Positions 1-9,466 are shown, numbered from the stretch's first letter. The stretch: DNA of 31,037 bases from Pseudomonadota bacterium (GCA_023428645.1 JAEYXD010000106.1:1-31037), one strand, 5' to 3'. Numbers and translations are program-made. Notes: generated by a model not told the origin, from the letters alone.

Positions 1-1
1 G

Positions 2-598
2 GTCGAACCGGCGAACACCGGCGGCTTGTTGAAGAAGGGCTCGACGCTCGCGCTGCAGCTGCACTACACGACGAACGGGAAGCCGACGACCGATGCGAGC
101 GAGATCGGGCTGTGGTTCTACCCCGACGACCAAGTGCCGCAAGAGCGCATGGCGACCCAGTGCGCCTGCATCTTCACCCGTGGTTGGGACCCGATCCCGC
201 CGTACGACCCGGATCACGAGATGCAGCAGACGATCACGATCCCGAAGGACGCGTACATCTACAGCATGCTGCCGCACATGCACTTTCGCGGTAAGCGCAT
301 GCGCTTCTATGCCGAATATCCGGACGGCCGCAAGGAAGAGCTGCTGAACATCGCGAACTACAACTACAACTGGCAGCTCGATTACGAGCTGAAGGTGCCG
401 AAGCTGGTGCCGGCCGGAACGAAGATTCGTGCAGTCGGTGCGTTCGACAATTCGGCCCAGAACAAGGCGAATCCGGACCCCTCGCGCAAGGTGCCTTGGG
501 GGCAGCAGAGCTGGGATGAAATGTTCTTCGGCTCCGTGACGTACAAGTACGTCGATCAAAGCGGCGCCCAGATGCGTCAGGGCGCCGACAGCGGCTGA
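2..598 (+). CDS. Copper type II ascorbate-dependent monooxygenase-like protein, C-terminal part (5' end outside window)
   Basis: The frame is open from base 2, so the gene begins upstream of the window and only about 199 codons are seen. The visible part matches the C-terminal catalytic domain of the peptidylglycine alpha-hydroxylating / dopamine beta-monooxygenase fold. LQLHYTT near the start corresponds to the block holding the third CuA-site (CuH) histidine. PHMHFRGK (bases 272-295) gives the His-x-His pair of the CuB (CuM) site. WDEMFFG near the end supplies the likely methionine ligand. Bacterial relatives are often fused to thioredoxin-like or cytochrome c modules and are probably periplasmic, but no N-terminal module can be seen here. 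The substrate is unknown. The family call is well supported by the spacing of the three metal-ligand blocks; the reaction is inferred. Confidence 0.8.
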   Translation, partial: VEPANTGGLLKKGSTLALQLHYTTNGKPTTDASEIGLWFYPDDQVPQERMATQCACIFTRGWDPIPPYDPDHEMQQTITIPKDAYIYSMLPHMHFRGKRMRFYAEYPDGRKEELLNIANYNYNWQLDYELKVPKLVPAGTKIRAVGAFDNSAQNKANPDPSRKVPWGQQSWDEMFFGSVTYKYVDQSGAQMRQGADSG

Positions 599-610
599 CG
601 AGATCCGTTT

Positions 611-633
611 CCTCCCCCGCGCCGCGGGGGAGG
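611..633. terminator. Perfect GC-rich hairpin between convergent genes
   Basis: An 11-bp perfect inverted repeat (cctcccccgcg / cgcgggggagg) around a single central base lies 12 bp after the monooxygenase stop and 17 bp from the end of the opposing pspC-like gene. There is no clear T run on either side, so a shared terminator is plausible but unproven. Confidence 0.4.
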
Positions 634-649
634 ATTCGGGAGGGAGTGT

Positions 650-880
650 CTAGGTCGCGATCGGTCGATGGGCGATCGGCTCTTCTTCCTGCGGCGTGAA
701 GATCCAGAACAGGACGTACACGAGCACACCGGGGAAGGCGGCCGAACACACCGACAGGATCACATAGAGCACGCGCGCCAGCGTGATGTCGATGCCGAGG
801 TAGTCGGCCAAGCCTGCGACCACGCCAGCGATCATGCGATGGCGGCGCGAGCGCCGCAGCGGTGCGTTGAGACCTGTCAT
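650..880 (-). CDS. PspC-domain small membrane protein
   Basis: A 76-residue protein consisting almost entirely of a PspC domain. A basic N-terminus (RRSRRHRMIAGVVAGLADYLG) holds the family hallmark GVxAGLAxYxG. It is followed by a hydrophobic membrane segment (ARVLYVILSVCSAAFPGVLVY) and a short acidic tail containing QEEEP. PspC proteins are inner-membrane factors first described in the phage-shock response. Stand-alone copies like this are common, and no pspA, pspB or pspF neighbour is visible, so a role in that pathway is not shown. The start is supported by GCAGGAG about nine bases before the ATG. Length is normal for a single-domain family member. Confidence 0.85.
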   Translation of the reverse strand: MTGLNAPLRRSRRHRMIAGVVAGLADYLGIDITLARVLYVILSVCSAAFPGVLVYVLFWIFTPQEEEPIAHRPIAT

Positions 881-1038
881 CGAAATTCTCCTGCATCAGC
901 CCGTGCTGGGATGTGCGCATCCTGGGGAATGCAGGAGGGACTTTGAAGGGCGCACCGGCAAGCCGCGGTGGCCTGCCGGCAAATGGGCGCGACGCGAGGT
1001 GAGCGCGTGCGACGGCCGAGCGGGCGCTCGGCGTGCGA

Positions 1039-1800
1039 TTACTTCTTACCCTTGTCCTTCTTCTTGTCCGCCTTGGCGTCCGGATTCTCGATCGCCTCGA
1101 GCAGCTCGTCGTCGAGCGGCGGCACGGACGGTACGTCCTTCGCATCCGTGGCGAGCGGCTGCAGCTGTTCGTGCAGCTTCGTCGCGGCTGCGTGCAGCTC
1201 GCGGTGCTTCGCTGCGAGCTTCGTCGCGCCGTCGGTCACGCGCGCGAGCTTCTGATCCTGCTCCTGCTTCTCCTTACGGACCGTCTGGAAGCTGGCCTCG
1301 ACCTCGCGACGCGCATCGGCCTCTTCCTGCCGCTGCTTCTTGAGCGAGTTCATCTTCTTGAGGACGTTCTCGGGCGTATCGGCGAGCGCGACATTGATCG
1401 CCTTCAGCTGCTTTTCCTTTTCCGCGAGGCGCTCTTTGAGCTTCTGCACCTCTTTCGCCGCGGCGGCACGCTCGTTCGCGAGCTGCACCGTCGTGTTCTC
1501 CTTGAACTTCAGGAGCTCGGCGTTTTCGGCCTGCAGGGCGTTGTTCGCCTTGACGCTGGCATTGAGCTTTTCTTCGAGCGCCGCGATCGCGGTCTTGGCC
1601 TCCTCGCGCGCGATGCGCACGCTCGATTCGGACTCGGCGATTCGCTGCAGCGTGGTGTCCAGCGCGTCTTTCAGTTCGTCCTGGCTGCAGTTCGGGTCCA
1701 GCTTCAACGCCTGCGCCGCGGAGCGCATCAACATCTGCTTGCTGATCGCAAGATCCTTCCAAACCTTCAACTGGAGCTCGAACTCGGCTGGATTCACCAT
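1039..1800 (-). CDS. Coiled-coil protein of unknown function
   Basis: A 253-residue, highly charged and mostly helical protein that I do not recognise. Residues about 1-60 form a possible small helical head (AAQALKLDPNCSQDELKDAL). Residues about 60-215 show long heptad-like runs rich in Glu, Lys, Ala and Leu, typical of a dimeric coiled coil. The C-terminus ends in a strongly basic tail (DKKKDKGKK). There is no signal peptide or membrane segment, so it is probably cytoplasmic. The frame stays open far upstream, but the ATG at 1800 is preferred: it has GAGGACAG just before it, and upstream codons lose the charged-helix character and run into the tannase relic. A filament-forming or DNA/envelope-associated scaffold role would be guesswork. 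Confidence 0.7.
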   Translation of the reverse strand: MVNPAEFELQLKVWKDLAISKQMLMRSAAQALKLDPNCSQDELKDALDTTLQRIAESESSVRIAREEAKTAIAALEEKLNASVKANNALQAENAELLKFKENTTVQLANERAAAAKEVQKLKERLAEKEKQLKAINVALADTPENVLKKMNSLKKQRQEEADARREVEASFQTVRKEKQEQDQKLARVTDGATKLAAKHRELHAAATKLHEQLQPLATDAKDVPSVPPLDDELLEAIENPDAKADKKKDKGKK

Positions 1801-1914
1801 CTGTCCTCGAACACTGCAAAAAATGGGGGGCGCGGATTGTAGTGCAGATCGCGGCGCCCGTGGGAGAGGGCGCCGTGTAAAGGGCCCTGGGGTAAAACCG
1901 CAATCGTGCGACCT

Positions 1915-1928
1915 GGGGCGGATGCCCC
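1915..1928. terminator. Small GC hairpin downstream of the tannase relic
   Basis: GGGGC-ggat-GCCCC forms a 5-bp stem with a 4-base loop in the 205-bp gap between the tannase pseudogene and the coiled-coil gene. There is no T tract. It may be a leftover terminator or chance in GC-rich DNA. Confidence 0.2.
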
Positions 1929-2005
1929 GCCTACCTACACGCCTTATGTCGAAGCGTCGGGCGGTGCCGGGCGGCTGGCGGAAGATGGGAGCAAAGTTCG
2001 TCCGA

Positions 2006-3076
2006 TCAAGGCCCCGCAGGCCGCTCGCAGCGAAATTTGCCGCGTCGTCGATGCTGCCTGTGCCCACATAGCGGGCCACCGCCGGCTCCGGGCAGAGCGG
2101 ACGGGGCCGCTCCACCTTGCCGTCGATCGAGCGGTGGCGAGGAGCCGTTTCGGTGCGACGCCGCGCTCCAACCAGTGCTCGAACGCCGTCGGGCTGTCGA
2201 AATCGTCCGGACCCGGGCCGCCGCGGCCATGATGCAGCCGGGCGCCAGAAGCAGGCGCACGAACTCATCGGCTTGCTGCTGGCCGCCGGTCTTCGCGCGA
2301 CCTGCTGGTAGTTATCGATCGTGCCATGCTGATCGCCGGCCCAGCCGTGATACATCAAGAGCTTGCCGCGGCGCTGCTTGAACGCTGTGAGATCAGGGTT
2401 CGTCGGGCTCAGGATGGTCGTGATCGTCGCGATCTTCGACAGATCGCGCGCGAGATCGAACTTGAACCAGTCCTCGGGTCGTCCGTCGCGAACGCCATGT
2501 AGCGGAAGAACCCGTCCGCGAACCGCCCGTCCGGGGAGGTCTTCGCCGACCCGGCATCGAAGATCAGCTTCCATCGGCGCGCTGGGTCGCTGCCCGTGAT
2601 CCACGGCGCCAGCCCGTGGACCCGCCTTCGTGTCCTACGGGAAACCATGAATGGTGCGCCCGTCGGGCGTCTTCGTATGCGCGTAGATCGAGCGAACCGA
2701 GTCGACCTGACGCTTCGTCAGGCAGTCCGCCGCGTCGCCGGACTTGCACTGCACGGTGGCCGGATCGAAACGGCATGGCCGCGGATCGCCAACGGGCACC
2801 GTTCGAGCAGCCGTTGAAGTACCAGTGGGGCGGCCCCTCGCCGCAAAAGGCGCGCGTCAGCGCCTGTGTCGCGACGGTGGCCGCATGCGTCGCGACGCCC
2901 ATAGTCGAGCTCGAGCACCGCCGATGCGATCGTCGTCCCCGCAGGCGCCTTGGCTTGCAATGCGGCGACCGGCTAGCAAGCGATGCGGGACATCGGGCGT
3001 GCAAAGAAGTCTGTGTGCGCTTGGCGAGCGCCGCGGCCGATGTTGTGATGGCAACGATTCGCGAGCGCGCACTCAT
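2006..3076 (-). pseudogene. Decayed tannase / feruloyl esterase family gene
   Basis: Fragments of one tannase-family alpha/beta hydrolase occur in the right order but in shifting minus-strand frames. In order they are: a signal-like start at 3076; KAPAGTTIASAV near the mature N-terminus, preceded by an in-frame TAG at 2973-2975; YFNGCSNG, the nucleophile block, near 2810; PCRFDPATVQC and RQVDSVRSIYAHTKTPDGR; FFRYMAFATDDP; GKLLMYHGWAG; ERGVAPKRLLATARS; and ARYVGTGSIDDAANF near the C-terminus. I count at least five frame changes plus a second TAG at 2635-2637. The whole relic spans about 1.07 kb, whereas the family needs roughly 1.6 kb. The missing parts lie between the N-terminal block and the nucleophile block, and just after the latter. 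Intact members hydrolyse ester bonds of gallate or hydroxycinnamate compounds outside the cytoplasm. The number of lesions and the deletions rule out a single sequencing error. Confidence 0.85.
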
Positions 3077-3100
3077 CGAAATTACCAACAAGGGGGCATG

Positions 3101-3940
3101 ATGCGTCCGATCGGCGGGTGGCTTGCCGCATGTGCGGCCGTTTGGTGTGTGAGCACGTCGGCGGCGGAGCGCACGCCAGCCGCATCAGGCACGCCCAATC
3201 CCATGTCGCCCGGCATGCGAATGCCCGGATACTTGAGCGCCACGGACATGCCGGACAGCGTCGCGCTCGCGCCGCCGCCGCCGCTGCCCGGCTCCGCGGC
3301 CTTCGCCCGTGATGAAGAGGCGAATCGGCAAGCACTCGCGCTGCACGGCTCGGCGCGCTGGGTGCTCGCCACGCAGGACGCCGCCATCACGTTTCCCGAG
3401 ATCGCCGAGACGTTCTCGTGCGCCTTGAATGCCTCGATCAGCGAGGCGCGTACGCCGCGCCTGCTGACGTTGCTGCGCGGGACGTTGATCGACGCCGGCC
3501 GCTCGACGTCCGCAGCGAAGCAGAAATATCAGCGCACCCGGCCGTTCATGGCGAACGGCAAACCGACGTGCACGCCGCAGCGCGAAGACGTGCTGCGCGC
3601 CGACGGCTCGTATCCATCCGGCCACGCCGCGATCGGCTATGCCCTCGGTCTCGTGCTGAGCGAACTGGCGCCGGAGCACGGCGATGCGCTGCTCGCGCGC
3701 GGGCGGCAGGTCGGCGAGAGCCGGCTCGTGTGCAACGTGCATTGGGCGAGCGATGTCGCCGAGGGACGGATGATGGGCGCCGCGATCGTCGCGCGACTGC
3801 ACGCGAAACCGGAATTTCGCGCCGATCTGGACGCGGCACGCGCCGAGCTGGCCGCGCTACGCGCGGAGGCGCATACGCCCACGCGCGACTGCAAACTCGA
3901 ACGCGAAGCGCTGTCGAGCGCGGCTCACGACGGTGGCTGA
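3101..3940 (+). CDS. Class A (PhoN-like) PAP2-superfamily acid phosphatase, exported
   Basis: A 279-residue protein with an N-terminal signal peptide (hydrophobic stretch ending CVSTSAA around residue 22) and a Pro-rich linker. The vanadium-haloperoxidase/PAP2 catalytic triad is complete: K140-x6-R147-P148, the PSGH block at 172-175 within GSYPSGHAAIGY, and S207-R208-x5-H214-x3-D218 in SRLVCNVHWASD. GSYPSGH is the signature of class A non-specific acid phosphatases, which release phosphate from organic phosphomonoesters in the periplasm. Two tandem ATGs (3098 and 3101) follow AAGGGGG; the second gives better spacing, but either is possible. It is divergent from the tannase relic, only 24 bp away, and convergent with the SnoaL-like gene. 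Two further Cys (157, 264) could form disulfides in the periplasm. Confidence 0.88.
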   Translation: MRPIGGWLAACAAVWCVSTSAAERTPAASGTPNPMSPGMRMPGYLSATDMPDSVALAPPPPLPGSAAFARDEEANRQALALHGSARWVLATQDAAITFPEIAETFSCALNASISEARTPRLLTLLRGTLIDAGRSTSAAKQKYQRTRPFMANGKPTCTPQREDVLRADGSYPSGHAAIGYALGLVLSELAPEHGDALLARGRQVGESRLVCNVHWASDVAEGRMMGAAIVARLHAKPEFRADLDAARAELAALRAEAHTPTRDCKLEREALSSAAHDGG

Positions 3941-3949
3941 AGGCGAGCG

Positions 3950-4321
3950 TTAGCCTGCCGCATAAAAGAACTGCTCGCGAACGATCTTGTCGTTGCGGAC
4001 CTCGTACACGCAGACCTCTTTCATTGCACGCCGGGCGCCGTCCTTGTAGGTGGCGTCGACGCCCATCGCAATCGTGAAAAACGGCCCTGCGATCAACGGA
4101 TCGCTGACCAGGACCGAATGCACTTCGATGCAGCTCGCTTCGAACAGCCTGCCTTTGCGGCGAATTGCCGCGAGCCCGTGAGCAATCCCGAGTGCTCCCG
4201 AATCGCTGCCTTCCATCTCGATGCTGCGCGCGTCCTCCGCATACAGCTCATCGAGCGCTCGATCGAACTGGCCTGCCTTGCATAGCTCGATCAGACGACG
4301 CGCTACCGTTCCTGTGCTCAT
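3950..4321 (-). CDS. SnoaL-like / NTF2-fold protein
   Basis: A 123-residue protein of the size and pattern of the SnoaL-like NTF2 fold: an N-terminal helix pair (VARRLIELCKAGQFDRALDEL), the conserved early strand/loop YAEDARSIEME, and C-terminal strands (KEVCVYEVRNDKIVREQFFY). The family includes small cyclases, isomerases and many proteins of unknown role, and no catalytic residues identify a reaction here. No signal peptide is present. It lies about 95 bp downstream of the UdgX gene on the same strand and could be co-transcribed with the DNA-repair operon, but the gap weakens that. GTGAAGAG precedes the ATG. Confidence 0.75.
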   Translation of the reverse strand: MSTGTVARRLIELCKAGQFDRALDELYAEDARSIEMEGSDSGALGIAHGLAAIRRKGRLFEASCIEVHSVLVSDPLIAGPFFTIAMGVDATYKDGARRAMKEVCVYEVRNDKIVREQFFYAAG

Positions 4322-4396
4322 CTCTTCACTCCGACGAAGTTCCGGCCCCTTCGTGCCGACCGTGGAATGATGACGCGCTAAGCTGCCAAGTCTTGT

Positions 4397-5849
<1,453 letters not shown>

Positions 5850-5857
<8 letters not shown>

Positions 5858-7076
5858 CCGGCATCCCGAGCAGCGACATCTGCTGCGGAGCGGGCTTCAG
5901 CATGTGGGCGAGGCGCTCGCTGTCGAGGGTCTTTGCGTGGCGCTGACCCGGCAGCTTGATGAATGGCAGCACCCGGTTGATCGGCACGCGCAAGCGCTGC
6001 AGGTCTTCGTAACGGATCTTCTTGATCGTGCGTGCGCCGAGAATGCGCTCGACGGCTTTCGTGCCGAGCCCCGGCACGCGCAGCAATTGCTCGCGCGAGC
6101 AGGTGTTGATGTCGAGCGGAAATTGCTCGCGATGGCTCAACGCCCATGCGAGCTTGGGATCGACATCCAAATCGAGCATGCCATCCGCGCGGACGAAGAT
6201 TTCCCGTGCCTGGAAGCCGTAGATGCGCAGCAACCAGTCCGCCTGATAAAGGCGATGTTCGCGCAACAGCGGCGCGGCCTTCATCGGCAGCTGCTCCGAT
6301 GAGTCCGGAATCGGGCTGAAGGCGGAGTAGTAGACGCGTCGCAATCGATACGAGCTGTACAACGTCGCGCTCTGTTCGATGATCGCGCGATCGGTGCTGT
6401 CGTCCGCGCCGATGATCACCTGCGTGCTTTGGCCGCCTGGCGCGAAGGGTGGCGCCTTCGCGTCTTCCTTGCACTCGTCTATTCGCGCGCGCAGCCGTGC
6501 CATCGATTGGCGGATCGTGAGCGCGCTCTTTTCGGGCGCCAGACGACCCAGGCTCTCCTCCTGCGGCAGCTCGATGTTCACGCTGACGCGATCCGCGTAC
6601 CGGCCAGCTTGCGCGAGCAGATCGCCGTTGGCATCCGGGATCGTTTTCAGATGGATGTAGCCGCGGAAGTCGTGCACTTCGCGCAGGGTGCGTGCGACCG
6701 CGACGAGCTGCTCCATCGTGTAGTCGGCGTCGCGAATGATGCCGGAGCTGAGGAACAGCCCTTCGATGTAGTTGCGCGAATAGAAATCGAGCGTGAGCTT
6801 CACGACCTCATCGCTCGTGAAGCGCGCGCGAGCGACGTTGCTGGAAACGTGATTGACGCAATACAGGCAATCGAAGACGCAGAAGTTCGTCAGCAGGACT
6901 TTGAGCAGGGCGACGCAACGGCCATCGGGCGTGTAGCTGTGGCAGATCCACGTGCCTTCGGTCGAGCCCATGCCTTTGCCGCCGATGGAATCGCGCTTGA
7001 CGGCGGCGCTCGATGCGCACGAGGCATCGTACTTCGCGGCATCGGCGAGAATCTCGAGCTTGCGTTGCAGGTCCAT
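5850..7076 (-). CDS. Putative DNA modification/repair radical SAM protein (TIGR03916-like)
   Basis: A 408-residue radical SAM protein. The cluster motif C66-VFD-C70-LY-C73 is the canonical CX3CX2C, followed by VNHVSSN and the SAM-domain strand GLFLSSGII. A C-terminal helix-hairpin-helix (LDINTCSREQLLRVPGLGTKAVERIL) suggests binding to DNA. This family is known from conserved neighbourhoods with the DUF4130 and UdgX families, exactly as seen here, but its reaction is unknown. The start at 7076 matches the conserved N-terminus (MDLQRKLEILADAAKYDASC); an upstream extension is open but lacks family character. The stop overlaps the next gene by 8 bp, so this is the first gene of a coupled repair operon. 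No strong ribosome binding site is visible (the leader is C-rich). Confidence 0.9.
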
Positions 7077-7222
7077 GGGGCGCGGGCGGGGTGGAGCCGA
7101 TCGCGACTGTATATCGATACAGTGACGAGCTGAACCGGAATTCGCCGGACGCCGAAATCGGGATGGGGAAGAGGCGGCGGCGCATAGCATTGATGCCAGC
7201 GCCGCATGATCGCCGCGGTGAG

Positions 7223-7576
7223 TGGTGGAGGCGGCGGGAATCGAACCCGCGTCCGTAAGCACTACGCTACAAGATCTACATGCTTAGCCGCTTCGTTATA
7301 TCTCGCCGTGCGCTACCCGAAGGGCAGGGAAGACGCACAGCCAGCTTCAGTTTCGTTTAGCGAGCCAGCCTGGAGCACACTGGACTCGCGAGCTTGTGAG
7401 CGCGTCCCCCGATTCCGGATGCACAAGCACATGCCGGGCGAGGGTTAGGCGGGATTAAGCCGCCAGAGCGTAGTTGTCTTCGTTTGCAACTATAAGTTTG
7501 TAAGCAGTTTAAGGAGTTACTTACAACTCCGCATGCACCTGGAGTTTCGCAACCCACGTCGAAGCCGGTCGCCCCC
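7223..7576 (-). ncRNA. ssrA: tmRNA (transfer-messenger RNA)
   Basis: About 354 nt. The 5' end GGGGGCG pairs with CGCCTCC before the encoded 3' ACCA, giving a 7-bp tRNA-Ala-like acceptor stem with one G-U pair. The T-arm GGGTTCGATTCCC is present. The tag reading frame starts with resume codon GCA at 7485-7487 and ends TAA at 7455-7457, encoding ANEDNYALAA. The GC-rich pseudoknot region (CTGGCGGCTTAATCCCGCC onward) follows. tmRNA rescues stalled ribosomes with SmpB, whose gene lies immediately upstream on the same strand. The 3' end maps 146 bp from the start of the radical SAM gene. Confidence 0.97.
7455..7487 (-). other. tmRNA proteolysis-tag reading frame
   Basis: Codons GCA AAC GAA GAC AAC TAC GCT CTG GCG GCT TAA encode ANEDNYALAA. 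The C-terminal ALAA is the ClpXP/ClpAP-recognised end. Compared with the E. coli tag (ANDENYALAA) only the order of D and E differs. Confidence 0.95.
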
Positions 7577-7590
7577 AAGGAACGAGACGC

Positions 7591-7618
7591 AGTGTAAGGC
7601 CGGAACGCGGTAACGCAA
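7591..7618 (-). promoter_or_regulatory. Possible sigma70-type promoter of ssrA
   Basis: On the minus strand, TTGCGT (7613-7618) and TACACT (7591-7596) are separated by 16 bp, upstream of the tmRNA 5' end. The -10 match is four of six and the -35 match three of six, and the distance to the mature 5' end (14 bp) is slightly long. This would fit a processed precursor. Confidence 0.35.
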
Positions 7619-7624
7619 GGGCGG

Positions 7625-7641
7625 CGTCACGATTCGTGACG
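7625..7641 (-). terminator. Hairpin between smpB and ssrA
   Basis: CGTCACG-AAT-CGTGACG (minus strand) is a perfect 7-bp stem with a 3-base loop, 19 bp after the smpB stop. No T tract follows, so it may be a weak terminator, a processing site or an operator. Confidence 0.35.
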
Positions 7642-7660
7642 TCATTCGTCGCGCGGCGGC

Positions 7661-8140
7661 TCAGCGCGACGAGTGTTTCATCAAGCGCGACTTCTCACGG
7701 TTCCAGTCCCGATCCTTCTCCGTGTTGCGCTTGTCGTGCTCTTTCTTGCCCTTCGCGAGCCCCACGCGCAGCTTCGCCTTGCCGTTCTTCCAATACATCT
7801 CGAGCGGCACGAGCGTGTATCCCTTGCGCTCGACGGCGCCGACGAGGCGATTCAGTTCGGCCTTGTTCAGCAGGAGCTTGCGCGTGCGGATCGGATCCGG
7901 AACGACGTGCGTCGAGGCGGTGGGCAGCGCGGAAACGTGCGCGCCGAACAGATATGCCTCGGCGTCCTTGATGAAGACGTAGGCTTCCTTGATCTGCGCG
8001 CGCCCCGCACGGAGGCTCTTGACCTCCCAGCCCTGCAGCGCCATGCCGGCTTCGTATGTTTCCTCGATGAAATACTCGTGGCGCGCCTTGCGATTCTCGG
8101 CGATCACGGGATTGTCGTTGGCGGGTTTCTTCTTGCTCAT
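7661..8140 (-). CDS. smpB: SsrA-binding protein SmpB
   Basis: A 159-residue SmpB, the obligate tmRNA partner that delivers it to stalled ribosomes. Conserved blocks are visible in order: ENRKARHEYFIEETYEAGMAL, GWEVKSLRAGRAQIKEAYV, AYLFGAHVSAL, RKLLLNKAELNRL, GYTLVPLEMYWKNGKAKLRVGLAKGKKEHDKR and the basic C-terminal tail. The start at 8140 (MSKKKPANDN) gives the normal family length; an upstream in-frame extension to 8194 is not conserved-looking. It sits just upstream of ssrA on the same strand and is divergent from ratA, the arrangement usual in gammaproteobacteria. Confidence 0.97.
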   Translation of the reverse strand: MSKKKPANDNPVIAENRKARHEYFIEETYEAGMALQGWEVKSLRAGRAQIKEAYVFIKDAEAYLFGAHVSALPTASTHVVPDPIRTRKLLLNKAELNRLVGAVERKGYTLVPLEMYWKNGKAKLRVGLAKGKKEHDKRNTEKDRDWNREKSRLMKHSSR

Positions 8141-8243
8141 GGTAGGGCGGGGATTGTAGCCGCAGCGCGAAGTTCTCGCGTGCTCGACGAGCACGATCTC
8201 TTACACTAGGCGCGCCGTCGCGCTGCCACAGAACAGTCACTGC

Positions 8244-8675
8244 ATGCGTCAAGTCGATCGAAGTGCCTTGGTTCCCTTCACCCCCGCGCAAATGTTCGCG
8301 CTCGTAGCGGACATCGAGCGCTATCCGGAGTTCGTGCCCTCGGTCGTCGGGGCGAAAGTATTGAAACGCGAGGAGAACACGATCTTCGGCCAGCTCGAAA
8401 TGGAACGTGCCGGCGTGCGCGAGAAGTTCACGACGCGCAACGACTTCGAGGCGCCGGTCAGGATGAGCCTGGCGCTCGTGGAGGGCCCGTTCCGCCTGCT
8501 CGACGGCCTGTGGACGTTCGAAGCGCTCGGCGATCGCGGGACGAAGATTCGCCTGACGATGCGCTTCGAGTTCAAGAATCCGCTCACGGCGATGCTGCTG
8601 TCACGTGCGTTCGAGAAGACCTGCGCCGATATGGTGGACGCGTTCGTGCTGCGTGCGCGCGCGATGTATGCCTGA
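8244..8675 (+). CDS. ratA: RatA-family START/COQ10-like protein
   Basis: A 143-residue member of the polyketide cyclase/COQ10 (START-like) fold. Hallmarks are the N-terminal VPFTPAQMFALVADIERYPEFVP, the central FTTRNDF, and the C-terminal FEFKNPLTAMLLSRAFEKTCADMVDAF. In E. coli the homologue RatA was described as a toxin that blocks 70S ribosome assembly; other members bind ubiquinone-like lipids, so the physiological role is debated. It is divergent from smpB and overlaps rnfH by 8 bp (translational coupling). Confidence 0.93.
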   Translation: MRQVDRSALVPFTPAQMFALVADIERYPEFVPSVVGAKVLKREENTIFGQLEMERAGVREKFTTRNDFEAPVRMSLALVEGPFRLLDGLWTFEALGDRGTKIRLTMRFEFKNPLTAMLLSRAFEKTCADMVDAFVLRARAMYA

Positions 8676-8967
8676 ACCCACGATCGCCATCTCGGTCGTC
8701 TACGCGCTGCCGGAGCGTCAGGCGCTCGTGCACCTGAGCGTGCCTGTCGGTACGACGGTCGCCGATGCGGTGCGTCTGTCGGATCTGTCGACCCGGTTTC
8801 CCGAGCTCGCGGCGGCGCCGCTCAATTGCGCGATTTATGGCCGCGTCGTCCCGCTGACTCGAATCGTCGCCGCCGGCGATCGCGTGGAAGTATTGCGTCC
8901 GTTGCTGATCGATCCGAAAGCCAGCCGGCGGGCGCGCAGCGCACAGACCAAAACCGGCCGACCGTAA
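8668..8967 (+). CDS. rnfH: RnfH / RatB-like ubiquitin-fold protein
   Basis: A 99-residue protein of the RnfH (UPF0125/RatB) family with a beta-grasp fold. It shows the typical start of strand 1 (ISVVYALPERQALVHLSVP), the helix TVADAVRLS and the end block GDRVEVLRPLLIDPK. The ATG at 8668 lies inside the last codons of ratA (ATGCCTGA), matching the usual coupled ratA-rnfH pair. Function is poorly defined; despite the name there is no rnf operon here. The basic C-terminal tail (SRRARSAQTKTGRP) is variable in the family. Confidence 0.92.
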   Translation: MPEPTIAISVVYALPERQALVHLSVPVGTTVADAVRLSDLSTRFPELAAAPLNCAIYGRVVPLTRIVAAGDRVEVLRPLLIDPKASRRARSAQTKTGRP

Positions 8968-8990
8968 TGGCCGCGCACGAACGCGTGGCT

Positions 8991-9007
8991 TGCCCGCGCA
9001 GCGGGCA
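8991..9007. terminator. Hairpin between convergent rnfH and bamE
   Basis: TGCCCGC-gca-GCGGGCA is a perfect 7-bp stem with a 3-base loop, midway between the two converging stops. Its position suits a bidirectional terminator, although no T tract is present. Confidence 0.45.
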
Positions 9008-9033
9008 GGGTGTGAGGTGCTTCGCCGCTCGGA

Positions 9034-9387
9034 CTAACCCGCGGCCGCCGCCTTGTCCGCGTCCGAGCGATCGATGCGCGTGACCTTGTCGTCCTCGAAA
9101 AATACGGTGAACTGACGTTGCACGGGCTTCGTCAGCCGCCCTCGCTTGAAGTAGTACACGTAGTCCCAGCGTTCCGTCTTGAACGGATCGGCGACCATCG
9201 GCGTACCGAGCAGCGAGCGCACCTGGACGCGCGTCATGCCGACGGCAACACGGTCGATATCCTTGGGCTCCAGGAAGTTTCCTTGCTGAATGTCGATCTG
9301 ATACACGCAGCCGGACGCGGCAAGGAAGACACCGAGGATGAGCCCGAAGACGCCGAAGCGCAGCGACTGTGTGCGTAGCGAGAGCAT
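9034..9387 (-). CDS. bamE: Outer-membrane assembly lipoprotein BamE (SmpA/OmlA)
   Basis: A 117-residue lipoprotein. The signal peptide ends in a lipobox (LAASGC, Cys27) and the BamE fold follows: the entry strand YQIDIQQGNFLEPKDI, then GMTRVQVRSLLGTPMVADPF, then WDYVYYFKRG, and the last strand FTVFFEDDKVTRID. BamE is an accessory subunit of the BAM complex that inserts beta-barrels into the outer membrane. It should therefore be needed for the TpsB and OmpA-like barrels encoded further on. The ATG at 9387 gives a normal signal peptide; a TTG at 9423 would add 12 residues and is less likely. It is divergent from fur, as in many gammaproteobacteria. Confidence 0.95.
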   Translation of the reverse strand: MLSLRTQSLRFGVFGLILGVFLAASGCVYQIDIQQGNFLEPKDIDRVAVGMTRVQVRSLLGTPMVADPFKTERWDYVYYFKRGRLTKPVQRQFTVFFEDDKVTRIDRSDADKAAAAG

Positions 9388-9466
9388 GTTTGGCGGCGGA
9401 TTCGTTGGTTGTACGGGTTGCAACGGCGCGGCATCATAGCCAAAAGCAGCGGTCGCTGCAGCGAGC

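Noticed and set aside
234..1145. Long minus-strand frame across the monooxygenase and pspC-like genes
   Set aside because: It is antisense to one recognised gene and out of frame with the other, Arg/Ser/Pro-rich, with no domain.
1033..1842. Leu/Arg-rich plus-strand frame opposite the coiled-coil gene
   Set aside because: It is the antisense of Glu/Lys-rich heptads; its composition is explained by the opposite strand.
7223..7260. A tRNA-like 3' end with CCA
   Set aside because: It is the tRNA-like domain of tmRNA; there is no anticodon arm, and the 5' half of the acceptor stem is about 350 nt away.
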